The notes: generated from the letters alone by a model not told the origin. A stretch of DNA of 14,423 bases from Anaerolineae bacterium CG2_30_64_16 (GCA_001871755.1 MNXL01000291.1:1897-16319), one strand, 5' to 3'; positions 6,376 to 12,870 are shown, numbered from the stretch's first letter. Numbers and translations: made by a program.

Positions 6376-7309
6376 AGTGCACCCAACGCCGCTGCATGAT
6401 GTTCTGCACCAGCGTGAATCCGAAGATGAAGAGGAAGAGGAACCAGGCCATGGCCGACGCCTTGTCCATGCGCGTGTAGCGGAACGCGTTGTCGTAGATG
6501 TACTGGACCACCGGCATAGACGACTGCGCCGGCCCGCCGCGCGTCATCACGAACGGCTCAGTGAAGAGCTGAAACGCGCCGATCGTCTGCAGGATAAACA
6601 GGAAAAAGGTCGTCGGGCTGATCAGCGGCACGGTGACCGCGCGGAAACGCTGCCACGCGCTGGCCCCATCCACGTGCGCGGCGTCGTACAGCTCCTGGGG
6701 CACGCCTTGCAGCGCAGCCAGGTAGATCACCATGGTGAAGCCCGTGTTCTTCCAGAGGGTCAGGATCACCACCGACCATTTGGAATACCGGCCGCTGCCG
6801 AGGAAATCGGGCAGACTCAGCGGCTGCCCCAACAGGTTGCCCAAACCGCGCATCACGTCGGCCAACGGGCCGTTCCGGGCCAGCAGAAGCCGGAATACGA
6901 TCGCACCGGCCACGATGGTGGTGACGACGGGCAAGAAGTAGATCAGGCGGAACGCCTCGACGCCCCGGATCGCCTGATTCAGCGCGACGGCCATCAGTAA
7001 GCCCAGGGCAAGTTGCATCGGCACGATGGTCACGATGTAAAAGGCCGTGTTGCCGGCCACCCGCCAGAACACCGGATCGCGCAGCAACTCCTGGTAGTTG
7101 CCGAACCCCACGAATCCCCGCGGCCCTGTCAAGCCCCAGTCCAGGAAACTAATGCCCAACGACGCGCCAACCGCCAGGAAGACAAACACCAGAAAACCCA
7201 ACAGGCTCGGCAAGACAAACAGATACGCCTCCCACTGCTGGTCGGGACGCCAGCGGAAAGGGTTGCGGCCTGGTCGAGATGCGCGCTGGGCGGTGAAGGA
7301 CAAAGGCAT
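6362..7309 (-). CDS. Carbohydrate ABC transporter permease, MalF/UgpA type
   Basis: 315-aa inner-membrane permease partner. A hydrophilic N-terminus (to about residue 25) precedes the first helix (YLFVLPSLLGFLVFVFLAVG), then NYQELL and the family core, with the EAA loop at about 206-232 (ELYDAAHVDGASAWQRFRAVTVP). FTEPFVMTRGGP near 249-260 is typical of UgpA-like sugar permeases. The open frame extends to ATG 7450, but residues before ATG 7309 are translated octamer repeat (IYQSTNLP), so 7309 is chosen. Upstream of it there is repeat sequence and no Shine-Dalgarno, which is odd for a gene expected to be well translated. Substrate is inferred only as an oligosaccharide because a glycosidase heads the cluster. 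Confidence 0.92.
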   Translation of the reverse strand: MPLSFTAQRASRPGRNPFRWRPDQQWEAYLFVLPSLLGFLVFVFLAVGASLGISFLDWGLTGPRGFVGFGNYQELLRDPVFWRVAGNTAFYIVTIVPMQLALGLLMAVALNQAIRGVEAFRLIYFLPVVTTIVAGAIVFRLLLARNGPLADVMRGLGNLLGQPLSLPDFLGSGRYSKWSVVILTLWKNTGFTMVIYLAALQGVPQELYDAAHVDGASAWQRFRAVTVPLISPTTFFLFILQTIGAFQLFTEPFVMTRGGPAQSSMPVVQYIYDNAFRYTRMDKASAMAWFLFLFIFGFTLVQNIMQRRWVHYETE

Positions 7310-7318
7310 TGAATGATT

Positions 7319-7390
7319 GGTAGATTGGTAGATTGGTAGATTGGTAGATTGGTAGATTGATAGATTGGTAGATTGGTAGATTGGTAGCTG
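7319..7390. repeat. Octamer tandem repeat GGTAGATT (9 units)
   Basis: Nine 8-bp units, most exactly GGTAGATT, ending in a degenerate GGTAGCTG. It abuts the permease start at 7309. It is the same unit as at 1366-1445, about 6 kb away, and faces an inverted set at 7442-7465. Confidence 0.95.
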
Positions 7391-7441
7391 GAAGGCCACA
7401 GGCAGAACAGATATTCGCCCTTTTTGTCCTCTGACTTGCCA

Positions 7442-7465
7442 GTCTACCAATCTACCAGTTTACCA
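7442..7465. repeat. Inverted octamer units (3) opposite the GGTAGATT array
   Basis: Units GTCTACCA, ATCTACCA and GTTTACCA are reverse complements of the GGTAGATT array at 7319-7390, 51 bp away. At least 15 contiguous bases (7443-7457) can pair perfectly with several registers of the array. In the minus-strand transcript the structure would fall between the binding-protein stop (7483) and the permease start (7309). Confidence 0.85.
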
Positions 7466-7482
7466 GTTCCCGCGCGCCGTCA

Positions 7483-8820
7483 CTACTTCGGGAACCCCTT
7501 GTCCTTCAAGAACTGATCCACCTGTTGGCAGAGGGCGGTCAGGCCTTGTTCGGGGGCCACTTCGCCGGCCCAGATCTGATCCAGAGCCGGGTTGATGACC
7601 GACCCTTGCAACTCGTCCCATTCGGGGAAGTAGCCGAAGCCGCCGACCCCGGACGCCTTGGCCTCAGCGATGATCGCCTGCTTGTTGGCCGGGGGCTGGT
7701 CCGTCATGAAGGCCGAGGAGTTGGCCGTGGACTGCAGCGCGGGGAAGATCTCGCCGCGCTCGGTGTACAGTTTCTCGCCGCCGTTCGTGCTTTGCAGCCA
7801 CTGCAGGAAGGTCCAGGCCGCGTCCTTATTCCCACTCTTGGCGCTCATCACCCACGCCGCGCCGCCGGCCGCGTTCCAGCGCGTCCCACCCTGCGGGATC
7901 GGCACGACCGACACATCATAGTTCATGTTGGCCTTGTTGAACGCCGAGACGCGGCTGGTGTTCTGGATGATCATAGCCGCCAGGCCGCTCTGGAAGGCGC
8001 CGGCATCACCGCCGGCCTGGTTGAGATCGGCATCGCGCATCGCGTAGCCATGGTTGATCAACCCGGCGAAGAACGCGACCGCCTCCACCGACTTGGGATC
8101 GGTCAACATGCACTTCGAAGGATTGCGCAGGTCGTCGAGGATCGCACCGCCGTTCTGATTGACCCATTTGTCATATTTCCAACTGTTCTCCATCCCCAGC
8201 GCGTACTGCGTGACCTTGCCGCTGGTGTCCTTTACCGTGAGCTTCTCGGCAGCCGCCTGCAGGTCATCCCAGGTCCAGTTCTCATCCGGGTACTTGACCC
8301 CCGCCGCGTCGAAGAGCGCCTTGTTGTAGTACAGGACGTTCACCTCGATGTCGCGCGGGAAGCCGTACACGCTGCCGTTGTACTTGGCCGACTCCAACAA
8401 CCCCGGCCAGTAGTCGTTGAGGTCGTACACGGATTTCTGGATGTACGGATCCAGGTTCTCCAGCACGCCTTCGGCCGCATACTTGGGGGTCGGCCACAGG
8501 AAGGCGATGTCAGGGACGGTCTGCGGGTCACCGCTGGCCCACAGCGCCTGAATCTTGGTGAAATAGTCGTCCCAGGGCTGATTCCAGGTTTCGATCTTGA
8601 TCTCTGGATGCTCCTTCATGAAGGCGTCGGCCACCATTTGATGGCTGACCGCCTCCTCGGGGCTGCCCCAGAAAGCCCACCGCACGGTCACGGGAGCCGG
8701 CGCGGCCGGCGCTTCTGTCGCCGGCGCCTGAGCCGGCGGCGCCGTGACCGGCACACAGGCCGTCACGAGCATGGCTGTCACCACGAGCAAACTGAGCACA
8801 AACCAAAAACGGCTAGACAT
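7483..8820 (-). CDS. Sugar ABC transporter substrate-binding lipoprotein
   Basis: 445-aa extracytoplasmic solute-binding protein of the family-1 (UgpB/MalE-like) group. Signal peptide with a positively charged start, a hydrophobic core (FWFVLSLLVVTAMLV) and lipobox VTAC with the lipidated Cys at residue 22, followed by a Pro/Ala-rich linker (about 23-43). The mature domain begins VTVRWAFWGSPEE and has typical segments such as YGFPRDIEVNVLYYNKALFDAAG and GGAAWVMSAKSGNKDAAWTFLQWL. ATG 8820 is preceded by a strong AAGGAGGAG with 5-nt spacing. It lies between the glycosidase and the permeases. The strong ribosome site, unlike those of its neighbours, fits the excess of binding protein over permease in such importers. 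The ligand cannot be read from sequence. Confidence 0.95.
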   Translation of the reverse strand: MSSRFWFVLSLLVVTAMLVTACVPVTAPPAQAPATEAPAAPAPVTVRWAFWGSPEEAVSHQMVADAFMKEHPEIKIETWNQPWDDYFTKIQALWASGDPQTVPDIAFLWPTPKYAAEGVLENLDPYIQKSVYDLNDYWPGLLESAKYNGSVYGFPRDIEVNVLYYNKALFDAAGVKYPDENWTWDDLQAAAEKLTVKDTSGKVTQYALGMENSWKYDKWVNQNGGAILDDLRNPSKCMLTDPKSVEAVAFFAGLINHGYAMRDADLNQAGGDAGAFQSGLAAMIIQNTSRVSAFNKANMNYDVSVVPIPQGGTRWNAAGGAAWVMSAKSGNKDAAWTFLQWLQSTNGGEKLYTERGEIFPALQSTANSSAFMTDQPPANKQAIIAEAKASGVGGFGYFPEWDELQGSVINPALDQIWAGEVAPEQGLTALCQQVDQFLKDKGFPK

Positions 8821-8836
8821 GGCGCTCCTCCTTCTG

Positions 8837-8855
8837 GATCACATTTAGATCACAT
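8837..8855. promoter_or_regulatory. Helically phased direct repeat upstream of the binding-protein gene
   Basis: GATCACAT occurs twice (8837-8844 and 8848-8855) with an 11-bp period, one helical turn, immediately upstream of the Shine-Dalgarno of the binding-protein gene (8825-8833). It could be a protein-binding site or an mRNA feature; I see no convincing promoter next to it. Confidence 0.35.
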
Positions 8856-8882
8856 AGTTGCAAGCGAGTCGAGCAACGAACG

Positions 8883-8917
8883 ACGAGTAACGAGTGACGA
8901 GTATCGAGTATCGAGTG
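8883..8917. repeat. Heptamer tandem repeat ACGAGTR (5 units)
   Basis: Units ACGAGTA, ACGAGTG, ACGAGTA, TCGAGTA, TCGAGTG in the spacer between the glycosidase stop and the binding-protein start. Degenerate related bases continue to about 8870. Confidence 0.85.
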
Positions 8918-8932
8918 ACACCGTCCTCTCCC

Positions 8933-9008
8933 CTACCGGTTACCGGTTACTGCCTCCTGACCCCTGATTCCTGCCTCCTGTCCCCTGACTCCTGCCTCCT
9001 GACCCCCA
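8933..9008. repeat. Heptamer repeats TACCGGT and CCTCCTG inside the glycosidase 3' end
   Basis: TACCGGT twice (around 8935-8950; the TAG stop at 8933-8935 touches it), then seven units of the form NNYCCTG at 8953-9001. Three heptamers equal 21 nt, so the array is translated in frame as a 7-residue periodic peptide (GQEAGVR, GQEAGIR). Confidence 0.85.
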
Positions 9009-10276
9009 TTCTCACCTCCCTTCGGTAAGCCCAGCGCGTCGAACAACGGCACCGCGCCCGTGGTCACTACATGATAGGCGTACACGTACATCCCGGCCGA
9101 CCAGGCCTGGTAGGGATAGCCCATCGGATGCCCCGTCTCGCCGTGCAGCCATTCGTTGAACTCCCACGGCTCCCGCACGCCCAGTTGGTTGGCGGCTGCC
9201 AGGTCCCCCAACAGATTCTCCGCTTCCTGCATCCAGCCCATCTTGACCAACGCCGCGATGTGGAAACCACCGATGAAGGGCCAGATGCCGCCGTTGTGGT
9301 ATTGGTGGGGCAGGTTCAGGTTGCGACTGCGATAGTATTCCCGCCAATCCGGGTTGCCAGGGAAGATCGGCGGATAGATCGCCTTGGTGGGATACGGTTG
9401 CGCAGCGCCCACCTGGTACAGATAGCGCAAGATATGATCGGCCCGATGCTCGTCCGCCAGGCCACAGAGCACGGCCAGCAGGTTGCCCAGCGTGTCGCAG
9501 TAGTCGCCATACTCGCGAAACGCCACGTAGGGCAGGTAGAACGGCCGGCTGGAAATGGTGCCCACGTTGTGATAGAGCATGTACCATTCCAGCCGCATCC
9601 GCTTCAAGCGCTCCAGATGCTCGGCGAAATGGGCCGGGATCCAGCAGCGATCCACCCAGAGCAGCAGGTTGAGACGCTCGAACACGTCGGCCGCCATGCA
9701 GGGGTAGTGACCGATATCGCAGTAACACGCTTCGGCCATCCGGGTCGCCGCCCGCAACGCCGCGCCGTAGAGCACGTTGTCGTACAGCACGTTGTAGCGC
9801 ACGGCCAGCAAGTCCATCCAATCGCCGGCCTCGGGCACCTCCAGCAAGCCGCACTCGTTCATATCCTGATAGCGCAACCAGAGGATGGCGGCCTCGATCT
9901 TCGGCCAGTTGGCGATCACGTAGTCGCGATCACCGGTGCGGAGGAAATGATAATAGTGCCCCAAGACATACCAGAGATTGGCGTCCACCGCGCCGGCGTT
10001 CTCAGTGGACACCTCGCCCGTTTCCGGGTGCACGTTGAGGGGAATCAACCCCAACACCGATTGGTGCGAGCCGAGTGTATCCAGCGACGCCCGGAAAGCC
10101 GCCAGCAGCTCACTTTCGCCTGTAAGCGCGGCGCCCAGGCTGATGATCATGCTGTCCCTGGCCCAGATCTGCGGATAGCCCGGCGCCACGCCCGAAGCTC
10201 GAAAGCCAAACGGGGTGACGCACCGCCGCAACACATCCAGGGCCCGGTCATAGGCTTCGTGAATCAACGCGTTCAT
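8933..10276 (-). CDS. Alpha/alpha-barrel glycoside hydrolase (GH100/amylo-1,6-glucosidase-like)
   Basis: 447-aa cytoplasmic enzyme with no signal peptide. Motifs of the six-hairpin family: YPQIWARDSMI at 35-45, ENAGAVDANLWYVLGHYY at 92-109, EAGDWMDLLAVRYNVLYDN at 149-167, QYHNGGIWPF at 325-334, and FNEWLHGETGHPMGYPYQAW at 373-392. By comparison with neutral invertases, Asp155 (DWMD) and Glu375 (FNEW) are my candidates for the catalytic pair; this is inference. Annotated relatives are called neutral invertase or amylo-alpha-1,6-glucosidase, so the bond cleaved is unsure. ATG 10276 is chosen because the frame upstream is translated heptamer repeat. No ribosome site precedes it. Residues from about 423 to the end are a repeat-encoded tail. 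It lies upstream of the sugar importer and probably hydrolyses its cargo. Confidence 0.82.
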   Translation of the reverse strand: MNALIHEAYDRALDVLRRCVTPFGFRASGVAPGYPQIWARDSMIISLGAALTGESELLAAFRASLDTLGSHQSVLGLIPLNVHPETGEVSTENAGAVDANLWYVLGHYYHFLRTGDRDYVIANWPKIEAAILWLRYQDMNECGLLEVPEAGDWMDLLAVRYNVLYDNVLYGAALRAATRMAEACYCDIGHYPCMAADVFERLNLLLWVDRCWIPAHFAEHLERLKRMRLEWYMLYHNVGTISSRPFYLPYVAFREYGDYCDTLGNLLAVLCGLADEHRADHILRYLYQVGAAQPYPTKAIYPPIFPGNPDWREYYRSRNLNLPHQYHNGGIWPFIGGFHIAALVKMGWMQEAENLLGDLAAANQLGVREPWEFNEWLHGETGHPMGYPYQAWSAGMYVYAYHVVTTGAVPLFDALGLPKGGENGGQEAGVRGQEAGIRGQEAVTGNR

Positions 10277-10342
10277 GGTTGGGTGTTGGGTATTGGGTAT
10301 GTATTGGGTATTGGGTATTGGGTATTGGGTATTGGATACTGG
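10277..10342. repeat. Heptamer tandem repeat TATTGGG
   Basis: A run of about eight degenerate 7-bp units (GTTGGGT, ATTGGGT) begins directly at the glycosidase start codon and contains one 4-bp interruption (ATGT near 10299-10303). It occupies the end of the glycosidase leader, where a ribosome site would be expected. Confidence 0.9.
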
Positions 10343-10415
10343 CAGCTCGATACCAAACGTCGGATGCTGAGTATTGACGGCTAAACGCGGCGACAGGGCA
10401 ATGCTAGACAGACCC

Positions 10416-10444
10416 AGTATAACCAAAGGCGGATGCCTTGTCAA
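10416..10444 (-). promoter_or_regulatory. Promoter of the glycosidase/importer cluster
   Basis: On the minus strand TTGACA (10444-10439), a 17-nt spacer, then TATACT (10421-10416): 11 of 12 consensus bases. Predicted start near 10408 gives a leader of about 130 nt that includes the heptamer repeat. No clear operator is seen. Confidence 0.75.
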
Positions 10445-10514
10445 CCGACCGACAACGCCGGTTCGCCGGGGGCAATTCCAAACATGAACACTGAACACAC
10501 GTCAGTTTTCGGCC

Positions 10515-10582
10515 CTTCGACGTTGCTCAGGACATGCTTCGCTCAGTCACACCCGCGCACGCGCTGGCGCGGGAATGACGGG
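10515..10582. repeat. Dispersed-repeat-like element with GC-rich hairpin
   Basis: CCCTTCGACGTTGCTCAGGA is followed by CCCGCGC/GCGCGGG (10552-10558 with 10567-10573, 8-nt loop) and GAATGACGGG. Segments of this style are common between genes of many bacterial genomes. Within this window it occurs once, so repetitiveness is prior knowledge rather than observed. It may also serve as the galE 3' hairpin. Confidence 0.45.
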
Positions 10583-10612
10583 CTCGGAGTTTTCAAGCGC
10601 GGTCATTATACC

Positions 10613-11587
10613 TCACTGATACCCATGCGGGTGGCTGCGATGCCACGCCCACGCATCCGCGATGATGTCGTGGAGATCGGGGATGGCCGGTTGCCAGCCA
10701 AGCAGCGCCCGCGCCTTGCTCGCGTCGGCCACCAGGATGGCTGCGTCGCCGGGCCGGCGCGGGGCTTCCACCGCCGGGATCGGGTGACCGGTGACCTGGC
10801 GGGCCGCGTCGATCACCTGGCGCACCGAGTAGCCTGCGCCATTGCCCAGGTTGCACACGATCCGCTCATGCTCGGCCAGCGCGTCCAGCGCCAGCAGGTG
10901 CGCCTGGGCCAGGTCCACCACGTGGATGTAGTCCCGGATGCAGGTGCCGTCCGGGGTGGGATAGTCGGCGCCGTAGATGCTGATCTGCCCGCGTTGGCCC
11001 AAAACCACCTGCAAGACCAGCGGGATCAGGTGGGTCTCTGGGCGATGTGCTTCCCCGCGCGCCGCCGTCGCGCCGCACGCGTTGAAATAGCGCAGGGCGG
11101 CGAAGCGCAATCCCTTGATCTGCCCGTACCACCCCAGGATCTGCTCGACCATCAGCTTGGTCGCGCCGTAGGCATTGACCGGAGCCAACGTGTCGGTCTC
11201 GCGCAACGGCCTGTCATTGCTGGCGTACACCGCCGCGGTAGAAGAAAACACGAAACGGCCGACGCCGGCCGCGCTCGCGGCCTCGATCAGGTTGATGCTG
11301 CCCGCCACGTTGTTGTAGAAGTAGCGACCCGGATCGACCATCGACTCACCGGCCTCGATGAACGCGGCAAAGTGCATCACCGCGTCGAACGCGGCCCGGC
11401 CGAGGACCGCATCGAGCGCGGCCCGGTCATGGAGCGTCCCCTGGACGAACGCCGCGCCAACAGGCGCCGCGGCCCGATATCCCTTGATCAGACTATCGAA
11501 CACCGTGACCTGATGGCCTGCCCGCAGCAGTTGATCTGCCACAATACCGCCGATGTAGCCGGCGCCGCCGGCCACGAGCACATTCAT
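10613..11587 (-). CDS. galE: UDP-glucose 4-epimerase
   Basis: 324-aa extended short-chain dehydrogenase that interconverts UDP-glucose and UDP-galactose using bound NAD. The Rossmann motif GGAGYIG is at 7-13, the HFAA segment at 72-75, the catalytic Ser/Thr in SSTAAVY at 115-121, and the YxxxK pair is Tyr140/Lys144 (YGATK). The C-terminal region has RRPGDAAILVADASKARALLGW, typical of GalE. ATG 11587 follows AAAGGAG with 6-nt spacing; the frame upstream is open but not conserved-looking. It stands alone, with intergenic DNA on both sides, on the strand of the sugar-uptake cluster. I find no convincing promoter; GGGAATTTTCCC, an imperfect palindrome at about 11656-11667, lies upstream. Confidence 0.93.
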   Translation of the reverse strand: MNVLVAGGAGYIGGIVADQLLRAGHQVTVFDSLIKGYRAAAPVGAAFVQGTLHDRAALDAVLGRAAFDAVMHFAAFIEAGESMVDPGRYFYNNVAGSINLIEAASAAGVGRFVFSSTAAVYASNDRPLRETDTLAPVNAYGATKLMVEQILGWYGQIKGLRFAALRYFNACGATAARGEAHRPETHLIPLVLQVVLGQRGQISIYGADYPTPDGTCIRDYIHVVDLAQAHLLALDALAEHERIVCNLGNGAGYSVRQVIDAARQVTGHPIPAVEAPRRPGDAAILVADASKARALLGWQPAIPDLHDIIADAWAWHRSHPHGYQ

Positions 11588-11703
11588 CGTTCGCTCCTTT
11601 GCACGCAGAGGGCGTGGATCCCCTTTCTGGGTTCTCGCAAGGTATCTATCTGATAGGGAATTTTCCCAAGATTGCAGGCATGAGACTGTGGACGATCGTA
11701 ACC

Positions 11704-11761
11704 GCAGCGGTGCGCTGCCGACTATGCCGCGCGTGAGCGACAAACGCAGCAGGGATGCTGC
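11704..11761. terminator. Two small hairpins downstream of the nucleotidyltransferase gene
   Basis: GCAGCG/CGCTGC (11704-11709 with 11713-11718, 3-nt loop) and GCAGCA/TGCTGC (11746-11751 with 11756-11761, 4-nt loop). Both are perfect 6-bp stems between the nucleotidyltransferase stop and galE. No T-run follows on the minus strand, so termination is only suggested by position. Confidence 0.3.
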
Positions 11762-11791
11762 GGCTGGCCATGGACAGTGCGTCCTGCCCAG

Positions 11792-12481
11792 TCAATCCTC
11801 CAGGCCAACAATATGATCGAAGATCAGGGTAGCACAGTCGGCGCACACGGCTTGAACAGTCCGCCAATCACGCCAACGGGGGTCCAGATTCTTGTATTCG
11901 ATCAGGTTTAGCTCTTCAAGATCGTAGGGCAACGGATTGGCAAGCTGAATCTGCAACTGCTGCAGAGCCGACTCTTCGTTGGGCTGCGGGTAAAGACGAT
12001 CGAAAGGCCGCAGGGCCTCTACCATCTTTTCAGCGCCCATGTGAGCGGCCAGGGCGATAAAATCGAGATAGTCGCGGGTGGCATTCCGCCGCAGGATCAG
12101 CACGCCCTTAATCCGCAACATTTCGGCCTCGGTTGGAAGAGTGAGCTTTTCACCCCGGTACTCGATCTGAATGGTTTCCAGTGGTTCATCCCGCATCAGT
12201 TGCCTCACCCCGGTTTCGATACCGTCCAGGCTACCGAGAATCTGGACAGGGTGCTTGACGCGGGCTGTCTTCCAGCCGGCAACTGCCTCCAGCTCAGCCA
12301 GCGCCTGGTCAAAACGCTGCCGGAGATCGGTCAGGACATGATCGGCGTCGATGGACAGGCGATGCGCCGCGTATACCGCCGAGGCGCTTCCACCAACGAG
12401 GACCGCCCCCGGCAGGATGCGCTGAAGGTGAACGGCCGCGGCAAGCACTTGCTCCCAATCAGGCAAGGTATCGTTCGGCAT
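11792..12481 (-). CDS. AbiEii-like nucleotidyltransferase (putative toxin)
   Basis: 229 aa. The N-terminal part has the minimal nucleotidyltransferase signature: LVGGSASAVY (GGSA at 30-33) followed by HRLSIDADHVL with the metal-binding Asp45-x-Asp47. A later LPTEAEMLRIKGVLILRRNATRDYLDFIALA resembles the AbiEii/DUF1814 segment in which K and R-D-x-x-D residues are conserved. In that family such proteins act as toxins or abortive-infection effectors by transferring nucleotides to tRNA or other targets. ATG 12481 lies inside the upstream small gene (23-nt overlap), implying coupled translation. The frame extends to 12574, but that part overlaps the small gene more deeply and is not credible. Toxin activity is inferred from family and layout. 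A non-toxic metabolic nucleotidyltransferase remains possible. Confidence 0.72.
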   Translation of the reverse strand: MPNDTLPDWEQVLAAAVHLQRILPGAVLVGGSASAVYAAHRLSIDADHVLTDLRQRFDQALAELEAVAGWKTARVKHPVQILGSLDGIETGVRQLMRDEPLETIQIEYRGEKLTLPTEAEMLRIKGVLILRRNATRDYLDFIALAAHMGAEKMVEALRPFDRLYPQPNEESALQQLQIQLANPLPYDLEELNLIEYKNLDPRWRDWRTVQAVCADCATLIFDHIVGLED

Positions 12482-12680
12482 ACTGTTTCCAGAAATGGTA
12501 ACGCTGAGCATAGGGATCGGCGACGTGCGCCTGGCACACCCGCAGCACTTTTTCCAGCATGGCTCGATCCACAAGCACCGCCCGGCGCAGCGCAGCCCAA
12601 TCCTGCCGTTTGCCGCGAGCGATCACGTCATCAATGGCGGCCAGGGTGAACTGCTGATGGGTGAGGTGACGGTGTAACAT
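12459..12680 (-). CDS. Small protein preceding the nucleotidyltransferase (putative antitoxin)
   Basis: 73 aa, rich in His, Arg and Ala (MLHRHLTHQQFTLAAIDDVI at the start, ending FWKQYAERYLA), predicted mostly helical, with no membrane segment and no domain I recognise. ATG 12680 lies only 6 nt after a perfect TATAAT, so the predicted transcript starts at or within a base or two of the ATG and has no ribosome site. The stop overlaps the next gene by 23 nt. Gene order (small protein first, larger enzyme second, overlapping, repeats at the promoter) matches toxin-antitoxin operons where the first product is antitoxin and autorepressor; that function is inference. Confidence 0.68.
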   Translation of the reverse strand: MLHRHLTHQQFTLAAIDDVIARGKRQDWAALRRAVLVDRAMLEKVLRVCQAHVADPYAQRYHFWKQYAERYLA

Positions 12681-12686
12681 GATGTG

Positions 12687-12715
12687 ATTATACTCTTCTT
12701 ATGGTGTCATGCCAA
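12687..12715 (-). promoter_or_regulatory. Near-consensus promoter giving a probable leaderless mRNA
   Basis: On the minus strand TTGGCA (12715-12710), a 17-nt spacer, then TATAAT (12692-12687): 11 of 12 consensus bases. Only six bases (CACATC) separate the -10 from ATG 12680, so the expected initiation point coincides with the start codon. Confidence 0.8.
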
Positions 12716-12753
12716 ACACTGCACTATCCTTATGGCGTCATGCCAAACACTGC
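12698..12753. repeat. 25-bp direct repeat pair over the promoter (likely operator)
   Basis: 12698-12722 and 12729-12753 agree at 24 of 25 positions, with a 31-bp period (about three helical turns). Each contains TGGYGTCATGCCA, a short dyad (TGGC/GCCA, perfect in the distal copy). The proximal copy covers the -35 box and most of the spacer of the promoter at 12687-12715. Confidence 0.8.
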
Positions 12754-12870
12754 GCCGAAAGCGCGTCTGTGGTCGGGCAGATGCGCCGGGCATGGCCGCG
12801 CACCGCCTCGAGTCGCACCGCAGCCGACATCTTCTCAATAACCTGGGGACAACTGTGGCCGGTCACCGCC

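Larger units (their letters stand above)
10277..10612. other. Intergenic region between galE and the glycosidase
   Basis: 336 bp with no convincing gene. Going from left to right it holds the TATTGGG heptamer repeat, a minus-strand promoter at 10416-10444, a dispersed-repeat-like segment at about 10515-10582 (CCCTTCGACGTTGCTCAGGA and a GC-rich hairpin), and the galE 3' flank. Confidence 0.7.

Noticed and set aside
7525..8967. 480-codon plus-strand reading frame
   Set aside because: Antisense to the lipoprotein binding protein, which has a lipobox and strong ribosome site. The plus translation shows no family motif.
9071..10384. 437-codon plus-strand reading frame
   Set aside because: Antisense to the glycosidase; the end of its translation is heptamer repeat (LGIGYVLGIGYW), with no recognisable domain.
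10599..10625. TATAAT-like box at the galE 3' end on the minus strand
   Set aside because: No acceptable -35 hexamer at 16-18 bp, and a much better promoter for the downstream glycosidase exists at 10416-10444.
10433..11653. 406-codon plus-strand reading frame
   Set aside because: Antisense to galE, whose catalytic and NAD-binding motifs are intact; no credible start signal.
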